From the NCBI RefSeq assembly GCF_000224145.3, contig NW_004190441.2, positions 186,001-250,000 of the forward strand: a DNA stretch of 64,000 nt. Reading direction: 5' to 3'. A model generated the notes under the pieces. That model saw nothing but the letters and a program-made list of their open reading frames with translations. It was not told where the DNA came from and ran no database searches. Source of the stretch: Ciona intestinalis (lineage: Eukaryota; Chordata; Ascidiacea; Phlebobranchia; Cionidae). Positions 1 through 11,800 of this stretch are shown piece by piece (the stretch's first letter is position 1; each line of letters begins with the position of its first letter). The position numbers and the translations under genes are program-made.

Positions 1-234
1 TGTGTGAAATGTATTTGTTTAAATCAAATTTCTCCAAAAGATTGTTTGCTTCAGCAGTGCAACTGGTTCTGAATAAAATGTTTAAAACTTAGGGCAAATT
101 TATGCATTTAGAACAAGAAAATAAGACAATTATTTAAACTTAAGACAGCAGTGAAGAATCCATCACTTGGACCAGAGGTTTGTGTACAACTGTTAGCAGA
201 TAAGGTGGAAAATTTTTCCAACTAACTAAAATAC

Positions 235-789
<555 letters not shown>

Positions 790-1280
790 TCCTTAAAAAA
801 CGAACTTTACGTTAAGTTTCTTCGTTTACCTTCCAGTTCCAACTTCCCGCTTGCTACATATTACACGCCAGTTTATACACACAACTGGAAACAAACTTTT
901 TCTTTTGATACTTATTTAATTTAGGTTTGGTTATATTCTTTTTGCAAAAACAAATAAATTTAACACACTAAGGGTATATCCCGTATTCTCAGCAATATTA
1001 TATGCATTGCACTTAGAATTCTAACTGGTGGGCAATTGAATTTAGTATTTTCGCATTAGAAAAAGGCTAATGCAGACGTGTTCAAAATTTACTTAGCCTA
1101 ATGTAGTTTATATTGTGCTAGCAGGATCGTTAAATATAAATATAAACAATGCTTTAGTTTGAACCCATTTTATTTTAGAATGGCTGACGATTAAAACTAA
1201 TTAACTGTTCCGTGTTGTCGGAATTCGCTTTATTATAAATTATCCACTGAGACATTTCTAAGTATCTAACGGCAACGGCA
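790..1280. promoter_or_regulatory. Divergent MDP1/MINDY3 intergenic region
   Basis: A 490-bp AT-rich segment between two divergent start codons must hold both promoters, at least in part. I see no convincing TATA box or other named motif, so the call rests only on position. Confidence 0.4.
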
Positions 1281-4200
1281 ATGGACAGCCCGGAAAACGA
1301 GCTTGATAAGAAGTTACTTGCGTTGGTTTGGGGAGAGAATATGTCTGATACTATATTCCAGAGGTGGTCACAAGGTATGGCTGTATTGACTTGTAATCAC
1401 TGCTGTTGATGTATATTGTACAATGTCCAACAAGCATCAATCATATCCTGGGTATTTTGCAAAAGGCTGCAACTTTCAGCAAACCCTGAATTTTCAATTG
1501 TAACAGCGCATTGTCCTTAAAATGTTGTAGGACAAATACAAAGCTTCTTTTGCGGTTAACCCATTTTGTTGTCGCAACCCCTGAAATTTTATAAACTCAC
1601 TACCAAACTGGACTCTGCATTGTCATATGTCAGGCATTGGGTGTTTTACATTTATTGGCAGGTCCAATGTTGGCAAGTCAAGTAAATTTAATTTACAGCT
1701 ATTTTGTAGTTATAGCAGCATAGGTTACATGTTCATCAGCAAACTTTATTTGGATATCTGTAAGCAGTCTGGGTGTTGGGATAATGAGCCAAATTCTTCT
1801 CAAATTCGAGGCCCTTAAACTATATCATCCATATAGAATTGAATATAGTTGTACATTATTGTTACACCAATGTAATTACACAGGATTTGAATGGAGTCCC
1901 GATGAAAAATGCGCGTTGGTCCAACATGCAGGAGGACCATGCGCTGTTATTGCTCCAATGCAAGGATTTCTTCTCAAAAATATTTTGTTTAAAATTGACG
2001 GAAATGAAAATCTACCAAGCTTAACCAACCAAGATATGTCGAATATTTCAGGTGAACATTTAGTTTAACCAAGTTGGAAACTTAGGTTTAAAGTTGCATG
2101 GATTTTAGAATAGCATCCACAATAAAAACTACCAAAATCTACCAAGTCACGTAGTTAATTCAATCAATAAAGAACTTTTTTTAAAATTCTTGTTTAATTG
2201 ACATCATGTATACTCATATTTAGATGCGCAAAGAACCGACTTTTTCGTGGACGCACTTTGCGAAGTTTTAACCCAATTTGAAACGGAACGTTGGGTTATT
2301 TGTAAACAGAGTCTTCATGGAAAAGCAACTAAAAACCAAGGTGATTGGTCAGTCTATATGTTTCCTATATAAATATTAAATGTTTCGTAACTTTGTGGTT
2401 TAGGTTTAAGTCCAACTGAGTAAAATGTTTAATTTGTGTTGATTTTATAACCATTTTTTAAACAGGCAACCATAGATATGTTTTAGGTTGTAGAAAAATA
2501 CCTAGCTTTTTATCTGTTGCCATAATTAGGAATTGTAATATGTGTCTTTATGTTAAAAAATATGCAAAGTTAAATTGATTATTACTTACACATTGTTATG
2601 TAAATACTTTATATAATTATTCCAGAACAAGAGTTGTTGCGTAACGAAGAATCCTCTTCAAGGACCGAGATCTTAGAAGACGTGGAGAATCTTTCACTTT
2701 GTTTATTCCATCGTAGCATAAGGTGAACAAGCTTATTTGGAACAACAACTATTTACACCGACTGTCGAAATGTAGGACTCAACTTCAATGTTAAAAATCA
2801 CATCTATATTGTCTGATGTCTGTAAAAAAGTATTTGCCGAATCAGCGCATGCGATTCGGTTGAAACTTGGGGAATCAAACCCCGGGTTCTATCATTGCTT
2901 TAAACCATCTTTTCAGCCATTCTTGTTGGTGTATCAGCACATTACACATGAATTATATTTTAAACCAGAGTACATTTTGTTATTAATTTAATTCAAGCTA
3001 TCATTTTAATCTTTTCTGTTTACAGATTGACGCACTGTACAAGTAAAGAAATGCTCAAATCAAATATAAAGGAAAATATTTCAGAGTTTTACTCCAGTTT
3101 TGGAGTGGTTAAGTTGCTTTATTCAATTATTTTATCCAAGGTTGGTTTGGCATTATTTTATATTGGCCAAATACATGTATATATATATCAATATATCATG
3201 AATGATAAGATAAAAATAACATTCCATAAATAGAACGTATTATTGTAAAAATATATAACTAGGCATATTTTATTCAATTAAAGCAATAACATTAAATTAT
3301 TGTCACTTTATTACATAGCATAACAGGGCAACTACAGGAGTGTCAACACGGTTGTCATATTTTATAAACCTCATGCTCTCTGCCGTGTAACCTCAACCAC
3401 ATTATAACTTTGTCATTAAATATCTCACCCAAGCAACCCACAATATTACCACAACTACCATCCTCAATAAATGCCAACCACTGTAAACATCCTTCACTTA
3501 ATAAATCATTGGCCACCTTTTCACTGCAGGGAATAAATAATGTTTTAAACGAGATGGACAATCCTGAGATGTCACTTGTGGATCCAATACATGGCCATGG
3601 AAGGTATGTATACTGTATATATTGTGTACGTATATATATATGTGTGTGTATAGGCCTATTATATATATAATACAAAGTTATATATATATCGTATATATAT
3701 ATTGTTCCTTTGATTCTAAAATAGTGTTGTTACTGCTCATCTGGTAATTAAAGCACTAACTTAATTGTAACATTTCATCTGCCTGTCACTTCACAAACCT
3801 TAAACAGATTAACTTTATATACCGGATATAAAATAAAAGCACCGGTTTACATTATGCCCGAGCTGAGCACAACAGAGTCTTAATTTCCAATTCTTTAACT
3901 TAAGTCTGACACCGTTTAAAACGAGTGTATTATATATTATGATTATCTGTTTGTATTTTTCAAGTCAGAATTTAATCAATTTGATGATTTGCGGACAAGC
4001 GGTGTCGAATGTGTTTGACGGGGATCGGGACGTGGCTGGTCTAAGTGAGTTCACGTTTCATTCATTTTGATTTTAATATTCGAGTTGTCACATTATGGCA
4101 TAAGGGTTGGCTAGCTGCCTTTGAAACCATAAAACACAGTAGGGTTTAGACTTAATGTTGCTGAGTGGGCTTGTGTAAATATTTAAAAGAAATTGCTCCA

Positions 4201-5900
4201 ACCCAGTGGTTGCTATTAAGTTGTTCAAACTTTCAGTGTCATAGAATAAAAGATGACCCACACGGTTGCATAACATCTCATAATTCGGCACGGGTTGTAT
4301 GAAATAGGAAAGTAACGTTAGATAACTTAAAGTTGTCCTACTATACAGTAATGTGCCTCCCTTAACTAAGAGATAAAAAAACTGTATATCTGCTGGTTTG
4401 AACTGTTGAGCTGTACAGTAATGAGCTTTAACTCATAAGCACAAAAATATAAAGTAAAACCCCCCACTGGTTTACACCATGCTTATATTTTCCAGAACTC
4501 CGAGGAATCACGAACCAAGTCAAGATCGGTTTCCTCACCTTGCTTGAACAACTTCGTTATCTAAAAGTTGGAAATCTACTTAAGCGTCCCGTGTTCCCCA
4601 TATGGTTGGTTGGTAGTGAGACCCATCTTTCCCTCGTGTATTCACTCGATACAACATTAGTAGCTGAAGACACCGCGCTACAAAAAGCACACAAGGTGTT
4701 TGATAAGTTTGACCCAGAAGGTGGGTGAAATATACGATGTAAATAAATATTCAAAGTCCTATTTTTATAATGTTGTGGCTTGGGTGCAGTAGCTTACTGG
4801 TTTCTTGCATTGTAACTATCACAAGACCATTACCGTGTTTTAAGAACTGTTGTTTTCCTTTTCATCATAAATAAATATAAGTTAAATATAACATGTTATG
4901 TTTGTATTTACAGACAATGGGTTTATCCCATGTGATTTACTCAAAGATATGATGGAAGAATTGGAGTTGGTGTGCGACCCAGAGTAGTAAGTGTTTACTA
5001 CGGCTCATATTGTATATTATTGTAACTTATTTATTCTTGTGTAGCGGGGCAATCACAGTTTTATAACCAAGGTGTTCTGTTTCATACACCTCGTGCTTGC
5101 TTACAAGTTACCACGTGTCTAACTTTTTGTGTGATAGTTTTTCTGTATGGATGACAATCTAAACAAACCATTAATGACAATCGGGAGCTTTTTTTTTTTT
5201 TTGGAAAGCTAAAAGACGTTAATTCCTGGCACAAGACATAATACACATGTATTGTATTCTATGGATCACCTGGTGTTTATGTCATAACATACATTTTTGA
5301 TCACCACAGTGTTAAGATAATGATTGGGAATCTTGACCCCGAGGAGCTTGGCGTCGTCATCCGGACAAAATTCTTCCAAGAGTTTTATAATAACGAGGTT
5401 GCCGTTTTACGTAATGTTTAAAAAGTGAAATGTAAACCAAGCATTTTTAGACAGAAGCAAAACCGCTCAATTTCAATCTCTTGCATTACAATGGTCTCAC
5501 GCAATCGTCAAGTGACGGCAAGGTTAGTGAATGGATGGTTTATCAATTGCTAAATAATATCTTTTATTATTTTAATTAATCTATTATTCTTTACTGTATT
5601 GAAGAGGTTAAATATTGTAAGCCAGATTTGGCGCATTACCCCAACACCCAGCAGTTCTTATGTAAGTCGTTCATGCGACCAGTTTAGTCAAGTCCCCAAC
5701 TCCATCTATTTTTTATTAGATCATTAAAAATATGACAACAACTTTTGTAGGTTCGGTTTCGGCGTGGAACTGCCCGTCAGATAGACTGGCAAGAAGGATG
5801 CACGAAAAGCCACGACTCGCAGATAGAGAGTTGTTTACATACACGTTGGCCGGGACTTTGGATAAGCTGGGACGATGGGAAAGCCCCTTCGTTAAACTAA
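1281..5900 (+). CDS. MINDY3: MINDY3 (FAM188A) Lys48-specific deubiquitinase
   Basis: Cysteine protease of the MINDY family, which trims Lys48-linked polyubiquitin. Twelve exons: 1281-1374, 1884-2051, 2224-2340, 2626-2722, 3026-3140, 3530-3603, 3965-4044, 4496-4720, 4914-4986, 5310-5397, 5451-5522, 5751-5900. Lengths sum to 1353 nt, giving 450 aa and a TAA stop; the human protein has about 445. The catalytic Cys is residue 51 in GGPCAVIAPMQGFLLK, the same number as in human MINDY3. A likely catalytic His is about residue 292 in VGSETHL. Other family blocks are DPIHGHG, VFDGDRD, FDPEDNGFIP and LLHYNGLTQS, and the end is DDGKAPSLN, close to the human C-terminus. No lesion is visible. Introns hold SINE pieces at 4088-4275 and 5022-5160. 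Confidence 0.95.
4088..4275 (+). repeat. Composite SINE (family B) body fragment
   Basis: In MINDY3 intron 7. Contains AATTGCTCCAACCCAGTGGT followed by TTGTTCAAACTTTCAG, the middle section shared with the fuller SINE at 49545-50025. It has diverged, and neither the tRNA-like head nor the tail unit is clear. Confidence 0.5.
5022..5160 (-). repeat. SINE family B, one tail unit
   Basis: Contains GGTGTTCTGTTTCATACACC and GCTTACAAGTTACCACGT, the core of the 98-bp tail unit, in MINDY3 intron 9. Followed by a T-rich run as in other copies. Confidence 0.7.
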
Positions 5901-6154
5901 AGTTCCACGTTCCGCATGTGTTATTACCCGCTAATATGTTGTTGATGGTCAACAGCGAACGTGCATGTTTGCTTCCAATCTTCACTGCATATTTAAACAT
6001 CTCTTTCGTTCATTATCTTTAACAAGTTCATCTGTTGAAAGTGACTTCTGCATGGTTGCCACTTCACAGGAAAGGTCGGAGCAGATAACGACTGTTTCTG
6101 GTTAATGTTTTCAATAGAGTAGGATTGGGTAAGATGGTTCAGTTCTATGTAGGT

Positions 6155-6415
6155 GATGCGATACGACAGTTGTTATAACACGGGTGTTCTGTTTCATACA
6201 CCTCGTGCCGCTTACAAGCTACCACGTTTGTAATTTATTTATCCTTGCTGGCGGGGCAATGACAGTCGTTATAACACAGGTGTTCTGTTTCATACACCTC
6301 ATGCCTGTTTACAAGTTACCACGTATGTAACTTATTTATCCTCGCATGGCGGGGCAACGACAGTTGTTATAACACAGGTGTTCTGTTTCATACACCTCGT
6401 GCCCGCTTACTTGTT
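6155..6415 (-). repeat. SINE family B tail, about three tandem units
   Basis: Three head-to-tail copies of the ~98-bp unit, each with TTATAACAC, GGTGTTCTGTTTCATACACC and TTACCACGT. Downstream of MINDY3. Confidence 0.8.
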
Positions 6416-6429
6416 AAACAACTAACAAA

Positions 6430-6655
6430 CGTACATGGGAGTTGTGAGAACACGGTTTTAAAATTCTTTGAGTGTTCTACGTTTACTACAAAGGGGACGA
6501 GAAAATAGAATAGAAAGCTGACCCATATTACCCCACCCTAAAGTTGGTAATGTTAGGAGAGGCTAACAGTGGTATAAGACTGTGGGGTAAGTTGGGTAGG
6601 CTTACAAATAATATTCCCTAATCGTGTTTTAAGCATTCAACAACTTTCTTTTAGA
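6430..6655 (+). mobile_element. MITE family A, rearranged partial copies
   Basis: 6432-6545 matches the 3' half of family A (ACGGTTTTA, TTTACTAC, GGGACGAGAAAATAGAAT, CCATATTACCCCACCC). 6584-6655 matches its 5' part (GGGGTAAGTTGGG, then TAATCGTGTTTTAA). Neither piece is a complete element. Confidence 0.55.
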
Positions 6656-6682
6656 GTCGTGGGGATTTTATTATTGATAGAA

Positions 6683-6830
6683 CGAACAATCCATTAGTGA
6701 CCACTAGGTTGAAGAAATTGCCGTTAAGTGTCTTGCCAATGACACACATACGCTTACAATGGTAGCAGCGTTTAGCTTTGAACCCGTAACCCCTTGGTTG
6801 GAGAGACTTTGCAACGCCGCCATACTAAGA
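6683..6830 (-). repeat. SINE family B body and tRNA-like head
   Basis: Reading minus, it runs from a degenerate tRNA-like head through GGGTTCAAAGC (box B-like) to AAGACACTTAACGGCAATT. A 98-bp tail is absent here. Confidence 0.6.
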
Positions 6831-6884
6831 TTAATTGCAAACTACCTATCTTTTGTTTGCTGATTTAAGCGTGATTTTCGGGAG

Positions 6885-7075
6885 TATACTAGGAATTAGA
6901 GACGGGATACCTTTAGCACATAATATCCAAACATCCTGATCGTGTTTTAAACAATTAACGACGGTCTATGGGAGTTGTGAGAACACGGTTTTATAATTTT
7001 TTGAATTTTCTTTGCTTACTAACAAATGAGACGAGAAAATAGAATTAAAGGTGTCCCATCTTCCCCATCCTATTA
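6885..7075 (+). mobile_element. MITE family A, diverged copy
   Basis: Contains TTTAGCACATAATATCCAA, ACGGTCTATGGGAGTTGTGA and a 3' end of GGTGTCCCATCTTCCCCATC. The left terminal repeat is eroded. Confidence 0.75.
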
Positions 7076-7076
7076 T

Positions 7077-7860
7077 ATCATATCTTTATGAGAAGACAAC
7101 AATTCAAAAATATCCATTATTACACACGAGAAAGTTATTTATCGATTTGCAAACGGGCGGGGTAAGGGGTGTAATGTGTTTTTAAATAATTTTGATTAAT
7201 AAGTAAAGTTATTATAAGGAATACACGTAAATAACACGAAATAAAACTGTACGCTTTAAAAATCAAGTTTAAACATTCTTTTCCTTGCCCTACTGCTATA
7301 GTTCACGTGTTAACTACATTTATATTAACTGTATGATTTGTAAATTTTGTATCCTACAAATGTATATAAACTTTTAAGAACAAAAAAGTGATAACTTTAA
7401 AATATTGTTTATATTTTTGCTACAAATTGGATATTGCTACAATATATTCGCACAATCCACTTTTCATAAATTATCTCCAAGTGCCTGTGACGGAATTTCA
7501 AACATACACATTATTATCCAGTTATTATGTCAGTATATTATATTTGAATAACCCCTAAGGTATAAATTATTGAATTACAAACACGCCTTTCGAAGTTTAG
7601 CAACCTAAGTTAGGTAAAATAAGGCCAAGTAGAAAGTTGTTGGATTTATATTAACTTGTATTTAATCTATACAAAAATAAATTGGCTCTGCCAGTTTCTT
7701 TGCCATGTAAACTTTGAATTTACAATTTTAAATCATTATTTTGTATTTATTTTATCTCAATATTAAGCCATATTGAGTCTGTCTATTTTCCCCATATAAA
7801 CAGCAAGCTCATACCAATAGTAAGACACAAAATGCTGTAGCAGTGAAACACCTCGTGTTC
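7077..7860. other. AT-rich stretch with no recognised gene
   Basis: No coding exon, RNA gene or repeat that I can name; short runs of A and T dominate. Confidence 0.5.
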
Positions 7861-7994
7861 TCATTCGTTTGTTCGGTTCAATGAGAATGAAAGAAAGCCC
7901 GAGGGAGTCGAGTGAGGTTGTGTAAATAGAGTAATTCAACGCCTGCCATACAACGGCTGTTGCTTTATCCGGTCTATTGGTTTGTAAAGTGGGT

Positions 7995-8084
7995 TGACGT
8001 CATTAGTATTGCGCTGGCTTACACAACATAAATATAAAACCCCACGATCAACTAATAGTTACAGCTTATAAAAACATGAATAAA
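7995..8084 (+). promoter_or_regulatory. CRE plus TATA promoter-like block beside the gap
   Basis: A perfect TGACGTCA at 7995-8002 is followed at about 8031 by ATATAAAACC, and about 45 bp later by ATG codons at 8076 and 8084. The frame from 8084 begins MDKILFMVAQIST, hydrophobic enough to start a signal peptide, but it enters the N gap at once. No plus-strand gene emerges on the other side, so this is a promoter with an unknown target. Confidence 0.35.
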
Positions 8085-8151
8085 TGGACAAAATATTATT
8101 TATGGTGGCACAAATTAGTACAACGCCTTGNTTTCAAACGTTAATTCCACA

Positions 8152-8651
8152 NNNNNNNNNNNNNNNNNNNNNNNNNNNNNNNNNNNNNNNNNNNNNNNNN
8201 NNNNNNNNNNNNNNNNNNNNNNNNNNNNNNNNNNNNNNNNNNNNNNNNNNNNNNNNNNNNNNNNNNNNNNNNNNNNNNNNNNNNNNNNNNNNNNNNNNNN
8301 NNNNNNNNNNNNNNNNNNNNNNNNNNNNNNNNNNNNNNNNNNNNNNNNNNNNNNNNNNNNNNNNNNNNNNNNNNNNNNNNNNNNNNNNNNNNNNNNNNNN
8401 NNNNNNNNNNNNNNNNNNNNNNNNNNNNNNNNNNNNNNNNNNNNNNNNNNNNNNNNNNNNNNNNNNNNNNNNNNNNNNNNNNNNNNNNNNNNNNNNNNNN
8501 NNNNNNNNNNNNNNNNNNNNNNNNNNNNNNNNNNNNNNNNNNNNNNNNNNNNNNNNNNNNNNNNNNNNNNNNNNNNNNNNNNNNNNNNNNNNNNNNNNNN
8601 NNNNNNNNNNNNNNNNNNNNNNNNNNNNNNNNNNNNNNNNNNNNNNNNNNN
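8152..8651. other. Assembly gap (500 N)
   Basis: A run of exactly 500 N, a round number that suggests a gap of arbitrary or estimated size. One more N lies at 8131. The gap interrupts the 3' side of the TIL-domain gene. Its right edge at 8652 starts inside a SINE tail unit (GAAACAGAACACCCGTGT). Confidence 0.98.
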
Positions 8652-8870
8652 ACAGGTGTTTGAAACAGAACACCCGTGTAAACAAGTGATATTTTGCCGG
8701 CAGGCGAAGATTAAGCAAGTTACATTTAATTCAATACATTTAAATAAATGTTATGTTTTTTTTACTAAAGCAGTAATTAAAGGTAAAGATATAAAAAAAA
8801 CAGGACAATCTGCATAAAAGTAAAGTCAAATATAAAAAGTATCTTAACAAGGTAATGTAATGTTTCTTAC

Positions 8871-11800
8871 TTAGAGCAACATTGCACTGAGTATCATTAA
8901 GACACTGCTCCATATAAAGATAAGTTCCAGATGGACAGGTGCATTGCTGACGACATTGTAAAGTGCATGGTCCTGGATTGTTTCTATCAGCGCAACTGAC
9001 ATCACATCCAGCACAGAGAGAGTAAACTTGGTTGTTTGGACAAGCTGGAACATTGGATGACATTAGACAAAGACTGTAGAAACCAAATGATGATCCACAA
9101 AGTTAACAAACCTGCAGCAGCATCACATTGTTCATTGGTCAGACACAAATCTCCTTGAAGATATGTATTAGGAGGACATGTACATTGTTGGCGACATACT
9201 GTTGGACAAGCTATAGTTTCATTTCTTTGACTACATGTTACATCACAACCAGCACAAAGTGAATAGATCTGGTTACCAGGACATTCTGGATAAATGAAAT
9301 GTAAAAAAACGTAATTGAACCAGTTAGTTATATTTAATATCATGAAACTAATCAATACAATATTTAGAAACAACAGTACATATGTATTGACTTGATCTGT
9401 ATAAGATGACAAACCTGCAGCAGCATCACATTGATCATTTGTAAGACAATCCTTCCCATTCAAGTAAGTCCCAGGTGGACATGTGCATTTTGCTTGACAG
9501 TGAAGAAAACATGGGATAGTCATGTTACGTTGGCCACAAGTAACGTCACACCCAGCGCATGTTTCAAACACTTGGTTCGATGGACATTCTACAGAATAAA
9601 GGGAAGTTGAAGTGTAATGTCTGAAAATAGATCTTTTGATAAATAATTTATTGCTCTAACATTTTTATCTACTATCTAGCACCTTCTCATGTAATAACAA
9701 AGTGGTCAAAACTTGATGATTTCTTATCTGCTGGCAGAAGAAGCGCGAGTGCAAACAAGTTAACATTTTTACAATTTACAGGAAAATAAATAAATGTATT
9801 TCCCTCATTGGAATAAACATTAAAAAATTACTTTTTTATCTTTCTGTGGCTATAAAACGACAGACATTATAACACAGGTTTCTAGTTTCATACACCGCGT
9901 GCCCGCTTATGAGTTCTCGTGTATATTACTTTGTTAGTTCATTTTTTTAAGGTTTTTTTTAGGTTTGAGTGATTATTTTTTTTAATGTGCATGTAAGTCA
10001 TAGCTTGAATATATTTTTCCTACAAACCTGGTGCAAGAACTGGACAGGAATCTAATGGAACGCAAATGTTTCTGTGATTCCTAACATGGCTGTTTGGACA
10101 CGCACATCTACGCGTACATATCTTTGTAAGGCTGCATGGGATCCTGGGGTTGCTACACGTGGGGTCACATGTTGGTGCACAATCCGACCATACTTCGCCA
10201 AGACGACTGTTGCAACCTATTAACATAGCTTGGTTAGAACCAGTGGCGGATATAGGGGGGGGGTAAAGGATGGAGCTCTCCGCCCCCCTAAAAAAAAGTT
10301 TCAACAAAAATTTTTAATATAATTATTTGGATTTAAAAAATTTATTTTGTTGGATAATGTGGTTGGGAAAATATGTAGTATCAGGTACGCCTGTGGTTGC
10401 AAGTTTGTCTGTCGCTGGCTAAAAGAATTTGTAATTTCAATGGATGTGACATGTGAATAAAACATTATATATATGTATATATATATGTATGTATTAAAAA
10501 ATAAATCCTCCAAATTTAAAGGCCCACATACTGACATACATACTAAATTTATCACTACCAAATTAATTAAAATTATAACATTATATTAACTGTTAATAAA
10601 TCTTACTTCGAACTGGTGGACATGCTGACTCAGGAACACACCGCCCCCTAAATAAATACGTGTTTCCAGGACACGTGCATCTACGTCTGCATTGTCGAGT
10701 GCATGGAATATTTTGATGACGATTGCCGCATGTCTTTGCACATCCAGCACAATTTGAAAACACCATGTTTCCACGGCATCCTGTTTAAGTAATCAAGGAT
10801 TGGATATGACAGAATGTAACTTGCTTATTCCTCGTGTGGCTGAAAACAACAAAGGGCGTTCTGTTTCATACACCTTGTTCCTGCTTACGAGTTACCACAT
10901 ATGTAACTTATATATTCTTGCCTGGCGGGGCAACAACAGTCGTTATATCACGAGTGTTCTGTTTCATACACTTCGTGCCCACTTTACCACGTATGTAACT
11001 TTGTGGGTATATTTAAAAATACCACGTTACCAGGCACCCTATAAAAACACTAAACAACATACATGAGACATAAAAATACTGCTTACACATAAATACATCA
11101 TGTTTCTATGGTTTTAGCACAATTTGAATACTAATTTTATGTTTTATAAGCTTTCAGTTTAAAAACTTACATGGCCCTGCAATCCTACATTGCTAAGGGG
11201 CAATGATTTTAGTTTCTTGGTTCAGCCAGTTATTTACCACGCCATCTACTGCTAAGATTCTTAACATTGTTAAAATGCATTAGAAGTCTATTTATATTTA
11301 TATTTACTTTAAATTATGTTCAAATAGTTAGTAACGCCGTTTTTTTTTTGTTAGTCCTTACTTCGTGCTCCCGGGATTGTTGGGCATTCTGACGTCTCCA
11401 CACATCTCCCACTCAATCGTAGCTTCCCAGGAGGGCAAGCGCATCTTTGTGTGCAAGATCTATCCAAACTGCACGGCCTGGTCGGCCGCCCACAAGTAGC
11501 GTCACAACTTGTGGTGCATATTGAAAATGCCTCCCCAAGTTCCGCGTTACAAACTGGAAAGAAAACATAAAATTTTAAAATGAAACATTTTATAAAAGTG
11601 ATAAATTCTTGTATCTGGCAGTGGCATTGATTTAGTGCTCACAAAGTTGGACGATTCTCGTAACAAAAAACAGTTAGGATGAAGTTGTACGAAACGTGTA
11701 ACAGACAGAAACAGAATATAATTTAAAATTTTGAAAAAAAATACAGCTGATGGCAACAACCGAAACAAAATATATTCAATAAGTTAAAACGTAACTTACT

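Noticed and set aside
8740-8870. Coding continuation of the last visible TIL exon toward the gap
   Set aside because: The frame after the donor at 8865-8870 is a hydrophobic intron translation; the next TIL exon, if any, is in the gap.
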